In this document: one piece after another, positions 1-5,496 of the stretch
Layout of the letters: each line of letters begins with the position of its first letter
Position numbering within the stretch: position 1 is the first letter of the stretch
From: Caryophanales bacterium UBA3668
GTDB lineage: Bacteria; Bacillota_I; Bacilli_A; RFN20; CAG-826
NCBI GenBank assembly: GCA_002373085.1
Contig: DFJP01000008.1
Location: 1 to 7,739 of the forward strand
Direction of reading: 5' to 3'
Length of the DNA stretch: 7,739 bases
Position numbers and translations under genes: made by a program
Notes under the pieces: generated by a model
The model's input: only the letters and a program-made list of their open reading frames with translations
Databases searched by the model: none
Told to the model about the DNA's origin: nothing

Positions 1-275
1 TCGAAGATAAAGATAATGAATCTCCAGTTGAATACACAACCAAAACTCTTCTTAAAGAGGAACTTGATTCCATCTTAAAAGACTTAACCGACAGAGAAGA
101 AAGAGTCTTAAGACTCCGTTATGGACTTGATGATAATCGTCCAAGAACGCTTGAAGAAGTCGGTAAAGAATTTGGTGTTACTCGTGAACGTATTCGTCAA
201 ATCGAAGCTAAAGCTATTAAAAAGCTTAAACATCCAACAAGACGTAAGAAATTAGGAGACTATCGTAACTCATAA
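1..275 (+). CDS. rpoD: Primary RNA polymerase sigma factor RpoD/SigA, C-terminal fragment
   Basis: Partial gene entering from the left edge; the reading frame begins at base 3 and gives 90 residues before a TAA. What is seen is sigma region 4: [15 protein letters not shown] at about residues 29-43, followed by the region 4.2 helix-turn-helix [20 protein letters not shown] and a final ALK-like stretch ([11 protein letters not shown]). This is the module that reads the -35 promoter element and contacts activators. The RERIRQIE recognition helix and the short tail after KHPTRR are typical of the housekeeping group 1 sigma rather than an alternative sigma factor. The TAA overlaps the trmK ATG by one base (TAATG), so the two are probably coupled. 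Sigma followed by trmK and nif3 is a familiar Firmicutes order. Confidence 0.96.
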   Translation, partial: EDKDNESPVEYTTKTLLKEELDSILKDLTDREERVLRLRYGLDDNRPRTLEEVGKEFGVTRERIRQIEAKAIKKLKHPTRRKKLGDYRNS

Positions 276-934
276 TGAAATTATCTAAGAGACTTCAAGC
301 CATCTATGATATGGTCCCTTGTGGCGTCCTTGCTGATGTCGGAAGTGACCACGGGAAATTAATAATTTCCCTCTTTCAAAATGGCGTGATTTCTAAAGGA
401 TATGCGATTGAAAATAAAAAAGGCCCATTTGATAGACTAAAGAAAGCGATTAAAGAGAATAATGCCTCTGATGGAGTTATCCCAATGCTTTCGGATGGCA
501 TCAGTGAACTTCCTAGCGATGTTGAAACTGTTGTTATTGCTGGAATGGGTGGATTCAATGTTATTGATATTCTTAAAAAGAATCCTGGTAAACTTAAAAA
601 CGTCCGCACAATCATTGTAGACGCACATAACGCAATCCCTGAATTAAGAAAACAAGTTACAAAAATGGGATTTGTTATCGCTGATGAAGATATCGTTTAT
701 GAGAGTGGCGTTTATTATGAAATAATAAAATTCATCTCTGGAGAAGCGATGTATCTCGATGATCCTGATATTGAATTTGGACCAGTTTTAAGAAGTGAAA
801 AATCAATGACATTTAAAGCCAAATACATTTCAAGAATCAAAGAGATTGATAAACTTCTTGAAAATAAAGACATCCCAGATGGCAAAATCAAAAAACTCAA
901 TTCTGAAAAAGAAAGGATTAATGAGGTTTTATGA
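275..934 (+). CDS. trmK: tRNA (adenine(22)-N1)-methyltransferase TrmK
   Basis: 219-residue class I SAM-dependent methyltransferase. By family knowledge (YqfN/TrmK) it places a methyl group on N1 of adenine 22 in tRNA in the cytoplasm. Seen in the sequence: the SAM-binding loop ADVGSDHGKL at residues 20-29, an acidic residue for the ribose in YAIENKKGP at 43-51, the conserved IAGMGG at 88-93, and a charged, probably coiled-coil C-terminal tail (about 180-219), which is typical of TrmK. The ATG overlaps the rpoD stop. A GGAG lies 16 bases upstream, too far for good initiation, so coupling to rpoD translation is likely. The TGA stop overlaps the nif3 ATG (ATGA). Length and motifs fit the family with no sign of damage. 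Confidence 0.93.
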   Translation: MKLSKRLQAIYDMVPCGVLADVGSDHGKLIISLFQNGVISKGYAIENKKGPFDRLKKAIKENNASDGVIPMLSDGISELPSDVETVVIAGMGGFNVIDILKKNPGKLKNVRTIIVDAHNAIPELRKQVTKMGFVIADEDIVYESGVYYEIIKFISGEAMYLDDPDIEFGPVLRSEKSMTFKAKYISRIKEIDKLLENKDIPDGKIKKLNSEKERINEVL

Positions 935-1701
935 ACACAAAAAGTTTATTGAATAAACTTGGTAAGAGATTCCCTAAGAAATACGCAAAGATGAATCATG
1001 ACTTTGTTGGTTTAATGACTGGCAAACTCCCAAAAGAGATTCATAAAATCGTTTTGTGCTTAGACTGTGATTGGGAAATCTTTGATAAAATCAAAGAAGA
1101 GAAACCAGATTTAGTCTTAACTCATCATCCATTAGTCTATGGTTTACGTTCTCGAGTTTTTAAACGTGACCCAAGCAAAAAAGAATTATGTGATGCATTA
1201 GATGCAATTAATGTTCCTGTTTATTCAGTGCATACAAACTTCGATACAGGCTTAGGCGGCATGAATGACGCTTTAGCCGAAGCATTACATTTGAAAAATG
1301 TAAAAGTCATTGAAGAGAACATTATGATGCGTGGAGGAGAATTAGAATCTCCTATGAGTGCTGAGGAATTTGCTAAAATGGCAAATAAAGCGTTTAATGT
1401 CCACTACTCTTTATTGATAAATAAAGGGAAGAAAGAAATTAGAAGCGTTGCTATTATTGGAGGAGGCGGAAGCGGAAACTGGCCAATCGCTAAAGATAAT
1501 GACTACGACATCTATGTTTCTGGAGATGCACCTCATCATGTAAGAAGAGATATCGTCAATGCTAAGTATAATTACTTAGATATGCCACATGAGATTGAAA
1601 AAATCTTTATGCCAACAATGAAAAAACTCATCCATGAATTAGATGAGTCTATTGAAATCGTTGTTATCGACCACGAAGTCGAACCAACTGTTATAAAGTA
1701 A
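931..1701 (+). CDS. Nif3-like dinuclear metal-centre protein (YqfO family, short form)
   Basis: 256 residues of the Nif3/DUF34 family, often auto-annotated as 'GTP cyclohydrolase 1 type 2 homolog'; its true cellular role is unsettled. Family members form toroidal hexamers with two metals per subunit. Probable ligands seen: the His pair in LTHHPLVY (H65, H66), D105 in VHTNFDTG, and H220 with E223 in DMPHEIEKI. The region DIYVSGDAPHHVRRDIVNA before the last motif is also typical. It is much shorter than Bacillus YqfO (about 370 residues) because the PII/CutA-like middle insert is missing, so it has only the core fold. It overlaps trmK by four bases; GAGG sits 4 bases before the ATG. Its 3' end overlaps convergent ispH by 11 bases. 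Confidence 0.9.
   Translation: MNTKSLLNKLGKRFPKKYAKMNHDFVGLMTGKLPKEIHKIVLCLDCDWEIFDKIKEEKPDLVLTHHPLVYGLRSRVFKRDPSKKELCDALDAINVPVYSVHTNFDTGLGGMNDALAEALHLKNVKVIEENIMMRGGELESPMSAEEFAKMANKAFNVHYSLLINKGKKEIRSVAIIGGGGSGNWPIAKDNDYDIYVSGDAPHHVRRDIVNAKYNYLDMPHEIEKIFMPTMKKLIHELDESIEIVVIDHEVEPTVIK
1621..1648 (-). terminator. Candidate intrinsic terminator of ispH, inside nif3
   Basis: Read on the minus strand, ACTCATC, a 9-base loop and GATGAGT form a perfect 7-bp stem followed at once by TTTTT (T6 counting the last stem base). It lies 43 bases beyond the ispH stop and wholly within the nif3 coding region. The stem is short and the loop fairly large, so this is a moderate call. Confidence 0.55.
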
Positions 1702-2551
1702 GCAAATAATTATAAATCTCATCCACAATGCATTGTGGAGTAGAAGCCCCTGATCCAACAGCGGCTTTTCTTTTGCCTGTTAAATCGTGTTTTTTAAGAT
1801 CTTCTAAATCATTAACCATTAACACTAAGGAATCTGGATAATTTGCCTTAGCAATATCATATAGCTTATTAGAGTTACTGGACTTATGGTGACCAACAAT
1901 AACTATCAGGTCTGTGTCTTTTTCTATCTTCAAGATAGCTTCTTGCCTAAGGCGTGTCGCGTTACAAATCTCATTCATAATTCTAGCGCCTGGGAAGTGA
2001 TTTAAAATGTCTTTATGATACTTTTCTAACTCATAAAAATTAAGGGTTGTTTGGTTTAAAACAAACGGAGACTTATCAGTAATTAATTGGTAGTTAATTA
2101 GTATTTTTGTATCATATAATGATACATTCTTGGAAACCGATAAAGCAGCGTTTGCTTCTTTATGACCGTTTTGACCGATATAAATTACTTGGTGAGACGC
2201 TTCGATTTCTTTCTTGATTTTGTTAAGGTTATCTTGAACTTTAAAACATGTCGCATCGTAAGTAATTAGCCCTTTTTTCTTAGCAAGTATATCAAGCTTT
2301 TCATCATGCCCATGTGCGGTAAAGACTAAAACATCTCCTTCTTGGAGCTTATTGATCTCACTAATTTCTTCACCTTCAAGAGTTATAAAACCATCTCTAG
2401 TAAGACTATCAATCAATGATTGATTATGTGCGAGCATACCTAAGATATAAATCTTTTTATCTGGATGTTCTTCTTTCGCTTTTTGAACCATTTTAACAGC
2501 GTGAGTAACACCAGAACAAAATCCTTGAGGTTTAATCAATGCAACATTCAT
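1691..2551 (-). CDS. ispH: 4-hydroxy-3-methylbut-2-enyl diphosphate reductase IspH
   Basis: 286-residue iron-sulfur enzyme catalysing the last MEP-pathway step, HMBPP to IPP and DMAPP. The three cluster cysteines are C12 (GFCSGV), C102 (DATCFKVQ) and C196 (NEICNATRLRQEA). Substrate-binding residues are also present: H42, H80 (TAHG), H130 and the proton-relay E132 (GHKEANA), QTTL at 167-170, SSNSNK at 224-229 and GAST at 268-271. Several flanks depart from the common form (DATC-F in place of DATC-P, GHKE in place of GHPE, VGSGAST in place of GITAGAST), yet all ligands are kept, so it should be active. There is no clear Shine-Dalgarno before the ATG. It is a single-gene unit, divergent from nfo and convergent with nif3. 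Confidence in the family is high. Confidence 0.95.
   Translation of the reverse strand: MNVALIKPQGFCSGVTHAVKMVQKAKEEHPDKKIYILGMLAHNQSLIDSLTRDGFITLEGEEISEINKLQEGDVLVFTAHGHDEKLDILAKKKGLITYDATCFKVQDNLNKIKKEIEASHQVIYIGQNGHKEANAALSVSKNVSLYDTKILINYQLITDKSPFVLNQTTLNFYELEKYHKDILNHFPGARIMNEICNATRLRQEAILKIEKDTDLIVIVGHHKSSNSNKLYDIAKANYPDSLVLMVNDLEDLKKHDLTGKRKAAVGSGASTPQCIVDEIYNYLLTL
1722..1739. repeat. 18-bp perfect palindrome in the 3' end of ispH
   Basis: TCCACAATG followed directly by its reverse complement CATTGTGGA. It lies in ispH codons for the segment around CIVDE and 21 bases past the nif3 stop. No T-run follows on either strand, so it is not a standard terminator by itself. It could act as an RNA 3'-end stem-loop, a protein site, or be chance. 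Confidence 0.5.
1742..1774 (+). terminator. Candidate intrinsic terminator of the rpoD-trmK-nif3 operon, inside ispH
   Basis: On the plus strand AAGCC (1744-1748) pairs with GGCTT (1763-1767); after a 1x1 mismatch, CTG pairs with CAG around the loop ATCCAA. The T-rich tract TTTTCTTTT follows (1766-1774). It starts about 40 bases after the nif3 stop and is antisense to ispH codons for the GASTP region. The internal mismatch and interrupted T-tract lower confidence. Confidence 0.5.
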
Positions 2552-2585
2552 AAAAAAATGTTAACATATTTCAAGGTGTTTAAGT
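2552..2585. promoter_or_regulatory. Divergent ispH/nfo promoter region with ATGTTAACAT palindrome
   Basis: Only 34 bases separate the two start codons. ATGTTAACAT (2558-2567) is a perfect 10-bp palindrome, so each strand reads TGTTAACAT, which fits an extended -10 element (TG-n-TAACAT, 4 of 6 matches to TATAAT). Toward nfo it is followed by the Shine-Dalgarno AAGGTG (2573-2578), 7 bases before the ATG. Toward ispH the hexamer ends 6 bases before the ATG and there is no Shine-Dalgarno. No convincing -35 was seen on either side. Confidence 0.4.
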
Positions 2586-3476
2586 ATGGAAAACAATAAT
2601 AAAGATATTTATCTTGGAAGCCATGTAAGCATGAACGCTCCTGAATTCTATCTGGGAAGTGTCAAAGAGGCTCTTTCATATGGATCAGACACTTTTATGT
2701 TTTACACAGGCGCTCCTCAAAATAGTTTTAGAAAACCTCTCTCTGAATTAAAAATTCAGGAAGGAAGAAAATTGATTAAAGAAGTTGGAATAGATGAAAA
2801 TAAAATCATCGTCCACGCTCCATATATCATTAATGCAGCGAATTACACACGCGAAGATATTTATGAGTTGGCTATTAACACAATCGTTAGTGAACTAAGA
2901 AGAACATATGGATTTGGTGCTCACATTATGGTTCTCCACCCAGGAAGCCATGTCGGTATGGGTGCTGAAAATGGCATTTTGGCTTTAGCCAAAGCGTTAG
3001 ATACTGCTTTAGAATGTGATGGCACTGATGTAAAGATTGCTATTGAAACAATGGCGGGTAAAGGTCACGAAATTGGTATTACCTTTGAACAAGTTCGTTC
3101 AATCATTGATCACTGCAAACACAAAGACCGTTTAGGTGTTTGCTTAGATACATGTCACATCTCAGATGCTGGATATGATATTAAATATCATCTTGATGAT
3201 GTAATTGAAGAATTCGATAAAGTAATTGGCTTAGATAGACTACTTGTTGTCCACGTTAATGACAGTAAGAATCCTGTGGGAGCGCATAAAGATAGACATG
3301 AAAACATTGGATATGGTTATTTAGGCTTTGATGTATTATGCAAAGTTGTTCATCATCCTCGCTTAAAAGGAATTCCAATGATTCTAGAGACTCCTTATTA
3401 CAACGAAAAAGCCCCTTATAAGCAAGAGATTGCTATGCTAAGGAGCTCTAAATACATTGATAATTGGAGAAACTAA
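2586..3476 (+). CDS. nfo: Endonuclease IV (AP endonuclease)
   Basis: 296-residue TIM-barrel enzyme of base excision repair that cuts DNA 5' of abasic sites and can remove 3' blocking groups. All nine residues expected for the tri-zinc centre are visible, with E. coli-like spacing: H77 (VHAPY), H118 (VLHPGSH), E154 (AIETMAG), D188 and H191 (CLDTCHISDAGYD), H223 (VHVNDSK), D236 and H238 (KDRHENIG) and E268 (ILETP). LGSHVSM at the N-terminus is the usual start of the fold. AAGGTG lies 7 bases before the ATG and supports this start. The gene is its own unit, divergent from ispH. Its TAA overlaps the convergent ispG stop region by four bases. It is intact and of normal length. Confidence 0.96.
   Translation: MENNNKDIYLGSHVSMNAPEFYLGSVKEALSYGSDTFMFYTGAPQNSFRKPLSELKIQEGRKLIKEVGIDENKIIVHAPYIINAANYTREDIYELAINTIVSELRRTYGFGAHIMVLHPGSHVGMGAENGILALAKALDTALECDGTDVKIAIETMAGKGHEIGITFEQVRSIIDHCKHKDRLGVCLDTCHISDAGYDIKYHLDDVIEEFDKVIGLDRLLVVHVNDSKNPVGAHKDRHENIGYGYLGFDVLCKVVHHPRLKGIPMILETPYYNEKAPYKQEIAMLRSSKYIDNWRN
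3406..3446 (-). terminator. Intrinsic terminator of ispG, inside nfo
   Basis: On the minus strand GCTCCTTA pairs with TAAGGGGC (8 positions, one mismatch). Inside it AGCAA pairs with TTGCT around TCTC, giving a long stacked hairpin, and TTTTT follows (3410-3406). It begins 27 bases after the ispG stop and lies within the last nfo codons (residues about 274-287). This is a strong candidate from base pairing and position. Confidence 0.65.
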
Positions 3477-4522
3477 AGCTTATTAATTTCTTCTACTAAG
3501 GTCTCAAAGGCTTCAGCCTCTGGGACTTTTTTAATAATTTTATCTTTTTTAAAGATAACATATTGATGACATCCACCGGCAATACCGATGTCTGCGTTTT
3601 TTGCTTCACCTGGTCCGTTAACAACGCATCCCATAACAGCAACATGGATTGGCTTATTAACGGTCTCGAGATAGTCCATAACTTTTCTAGCTAGTTCTTC
3701 AACATTAACTTGAGTTCTACCACAAGTTGGACAGGCAACAAGAGTTGGATAATTTGGATATAATCCACAGTCATGAAGAAGTCTCTTGCAAGTAATGATT
3801 TCGTCTTTAACACTTCCAGAGATAGATATTCTAATCGTATCTCCAATGCCATCTAATAATAAAGGTGCTAAACCAGCAGATGAACGGATAACTGCAATAT
3901 CTTTAAATCCAGCTTCAGTAATTCCTAAATGTAATGGATATGGGAATGTTTCACTTGCTAACTTATAAGCTGCAATAGTTTCTAAAACATTGCTTCCTTT
4001 TAAAGATATGACTATGTCATAAAAGCCGAGTGATTCTAAAATATCAACATGCTTTTTGGCGGATGCGACTAACTTTTCTGCAGTGTATGAAGTTGAATAA
4101 TCATGTATTTCTTTATCTAATGATCCAGAGTTTACTCCAATTCTAATTGGAATATGTTTCTCTTTAGCCATTGCTACGACTTTTTTAACATTTTCAATAT
4201 CACCGATATTGCCTGGGTTGATTCTAATCTTATCAACTCCAGATTCCATGGCGAGCAAGGCTAAGCGGTAATCAAAATGAATATCCGCTACTAAAGGAAT
4301 AGAGATTCTTTTCTTAATTTCTTTGATTGCAAGCGCATCTTTTTCGTCCATGACGGATACGCGCATCATCTCTGCGCCTAAGGCTGCACATTCGTTGATT
4401 TGCTTACTGACTTCCTCGTAATATTCGGTCTTAATGTTACACATTGATTGAATAACAACCTTATTTTGACCACCTATGAGTAAGCCACCAACATTGATTT
4501 GTCTAGTCTCGTTTCGTTTCAT
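3473..4522 (-). CDS. ispG: 4-hydroxy-3-methylbut-2-en-1-yl diphosphate synthase IspG (GcpE)
   Basis: 349 residues from the ATG. It converts MEcPP to HMBPP, the penultimate MEP-pathway step, using a 4Fe-4S cluster and reduced flavodoxin or ferredoxin. Cluster ligands, numbered from this ATG: C264 and C267 in ACPTCGR, C299 in MGCVVNGPGEA, and E306 in the same motif; this spacing equals that of E. coli IspG. The N-terminal TIM barrel carries IQSMCN, VADIHFDYRLA and KIRINPGNIG. Start choice: the frame extends upstream to a TTG at 4543, but the only Shine-Dalgarno (GGAG, 4541-4538) overlaps that codon. The ATG (15 bases away), GTG at 4525 (12) or TTG at 4528 (9) are better; the TTG has the best spacing. 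The stop is TAG, overlapping nfo by 4 bases. Confidence 0.96.
   Translation of the reverse strand: MKRNETRQINVGGLLIGGQNKVVIQSMCNIKTEYYEEVSKQINECAALGAEMMRVSVMDEKDALAIKEIKKRISIPLVADIHFDYRLALLAMESGVDKIRINPGNIGDIENVKKVVAMAKEKHIPIRIGVNSGSLDKEIHDYSTSYTAEKLVASAKKHVDILESLGFYDIVISLKGSNVLETIAAYKLASETFPYPLHLGITEAGFKDIAVIRSSAGLAPLLLDGIGDTIRISISGSVKDEIITCKRLLHDCGLYPNYPTLVACPTCGRTQVNVEELARKVMDYLETVNKPIHVAVMGCVVNGPGEAKNADIGIAGGCHQYVIFKKDKIIKKVPEAEAFETLVEEINKL
3498..3532 (+). terminator. Intrinsic terminator of nfo, inside ispG
   Basis: On the plus strand GTCTC (3501-3505) pairs with GGGAC (3522-3526, one T-G wobble), and AGGC pairs with GCCT around the loop TTCA. AAG before the stem can pair with the first Ts, and TTTTTT follows (3527-3532), then more T-rich sequence. 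It lies 22-56 bases after the nfo stop and is antisense to ispG codons for the PEAEAFET segment. Confidence 0.68.
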
Positions 4523-4579
4523 CACCAATATTTTACACTCCAATATTAATAAAAATATACTTTTATTATTTTATTTGTT

Positions 4580-4608
4580 GTGTTAACATTACATACGATT
4601 TAAGGAGA
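4580..4608 (+). promoter_or_regulatory. Probable rpmG promoter -10 and ribosome binding site
   Basis: TGTTAACAT (4581-4589) repeats exactly the sequence of the ispH/nfo spacer and fits an extended -10; transcription would begin near 4596. The strong Shine-Dalgarno AAGGAGA (4602-4608) sits 8 bases before the rpmG ATG. No good -35 was seen. The AT-rich DNA from 4544 to 4580 must also hold the ispG promoter, but no hexamer pair there stands out. Confidence 0.45.
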
Positions 4609-4616
4609 AACTATCT

Positions 4617-4781
4617 ATGGCCAAAGAAGAAAGAATCTCAATTACATTGAAGTGTACAGAATGTGGGGAAGAAAATTATCTCACCTCTAAAAATAAAAAG
4701 AGCAATCCTGATCGTTTAGAGAAAATGAAATATTGCCCACGTTGCAAAAAGAAAACACTCCATCGTGAGAAAAAGAAATAG
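4617..4781 (+). CDS. rpmG: 50S ribosomal protein L33 (zinc-ribbon form)
   Basis: 54 residues: a small basic protein of the large ribosomal subunit near the E site. Characteristic L33 blocks are seen: [13 protein letters not shown] at residues 9-21, [19 protein letters not shown] at 25-43, and a basic tail with TLHRE. The four zinc cysteines C13, C16, C40 and C43 are present, so this is the C+ form, which in other bacteria may have a C- paralog made under zinc limitation. Start: ATG with AAGGAGA 8 bases upstream, the best ribosome binding site in the window and fitting for a highly expressed gene. It is divergent from ispG and ends in TAG, itself part of a terminator stem, so it is probably transcribed alone. 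Confidence 0.96.
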   Translation: MAKEERISITLKCTECGEENYLTSKNKKSNPDRLEKMKYCPRCKKKTLHREKKK

Positions 4782-4798
4782 GTTCGTCCTATTTTTTT
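4776..4798 (+). terminator. Intrinsic terminator of rpmG overlapping its stop codon
   Basis: AAATAGG (4776-4782) pairs perfectly with CCTATTT (4788-4794) around TTCGT, followed by a T-run (4792-4798). The left arm contains the rpmG TAG stop, so a terminating ribosome covers part of the stem. Transcription may depend on timing of translation, but this is also a common result of genome compaction. Confidence 0.75.
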
Positions 4799-4812
4799 AT
4801 TATACTTAAAGT

Positions 4813-5448
4813 ATGAAAGTAGAAAAATTTGACTATAACGATATCTTAGAACTCAATTCAAATACATATGTAGTAAGTGATGCGAATAATAATGCGGTTG
4901 TTATTGATCCATCTATGGATAACGATAAGCTCATTAATTACATCGAGAAAAATAAGCTTAACGTAAAAGGAATTCTCCTTACTCATGGTCATTTTGACCA
5001 TATAAGAGGAGTGGATAGACTAGTTAATAAATACAAAGTTCCTCTATATATTCACTTTGATGAAGTCGAATATTTAAAAAATCCTCGATTAAATTGTTCA
5101 TATATGGAAGGCGATTCATTTGTAGTGGAATCAAATCCTATAAGTGTAATTGATAACGAAGAACTTAATCTTCTTGAAGATGAAGTAATTAAGGTTATTC
5201 ACACCCCATTCCACACAAGAGGAAGCGTTTGCTATTATTTTATAAATAATAAATTACTTTTTTCTGGAGATACATTATTTAAAATGTCAGTAGGAAGAGA
5301 TGATCTTCCTGGTGCAATGCCAGAGAAAACTCAACAATCGTTAAGCAAGATAAAGAAGCTCCCAAAAGAGACAAAAATCTATCCAGGACATGGTCCAAAC
5401 ACCGTTTTAGAAAGCGAGCTCGCTTTAAATAACTTTTTATGTTTTTAA
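4813..5448 (+). CDS. Metallo-beta-lactamase-fold hydrolase (YqgX/glyoxalase II-like)
   Basis: 211-residue cytoplasmic hydrolase with a di-metal (usually zinc) site. Ligands seen: THGHFDHIRG at residues 57-66 (H58, H60, D62, H63), H134 in HTPFHTRGSV, D153 in FSGDTLF and H193 in YPGHGP. FKMSVGRDDLPG and the GHGPNTVLESE ending place it in the YqgX/GloB-like group rather than with beta-lactamases or RNase J. Such proteins are often called hydroxyacylglutathione hydrolases, but organisms like this usually lack glutathione, so the natural thioester substrate is unknown. There is no Shine-Dalgarno. A TATACT hexamer ends 6 bases before the ATG, directly after the rpmG terminator, so translation may be leaderless. 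efp follows after 48 bases. Confidence 0.88.
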   Translation: MKVEKFDYNDILELNSNTYVVSDANNNAVVIDPSMDNDKLINYIEKNKLNVKGILLTHGHFDHIRGVDRLVNKYKVPLYIHFDEVEYLKNPRLNCSYMEGDSFVVESNPISVIDNEELNLLEDEVIKVIHTPFHTRGSVCYYFINNKLLFSGDTLFKMSVGRDDLPGAMPEKTQQSLSKIKKLPKETKIYPGHGPNTVLESELALNNFLCF

Positions 5449-5451
5449 TTA

Positions 5452-5488
5452 TTTGGTATAATACCAAAGGAATTTTTAAAAGAAAGGA
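5452..5488 (+). promoter_or_regulatory. efp promoter -10 inside a palindrome, then the efp ribosome binding site
   Basis: TTTGGTATAATACCAAA (5452-5468) is a perfect 17-base inverted repeat with one central base, and it contains consensus TATAAT (5457-5462). AAAGGA (5483-5488) lies 8 bases before the efp ATG. Read as RNA, the repeat is a 7-bp stem with a 3-base loop, followed four bases later by TTTTT, so it could instead end transcription of the upstream hydrolase gene. No clear -35 is present. Confidence 0.5.
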
Positions 5489-5496
5489 ATTTACAG

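Noticed and set aside
931..1701. GTP cyclohydrolase I (folate pathway) as the function of the Nif3-like gene
   Set aside because: This label is inherited by database transfer; the motifs only support a Nif3-fold dinuclear metal protein, and no folate genes are nearby.
4523..4543. Upstream TTG start at 4543 for ispG
   Set aside because: The only ribosome binding site (GGAG) overlaps this TTG, so the true start must be downstream, at 4528, 4525 or 4522.
5411..5426. 16-base palindrome AAAGCGAGCTCGCTTT near the 3' end of the hydrolase gene, considered as a terminator
   Set aside because: The T-run begins about 7 bases beyond the stem and the region is still coding; it encodes ordinary C-terminal residues. 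A terminator role is weaker than that of the palindrome at 5452-5468.
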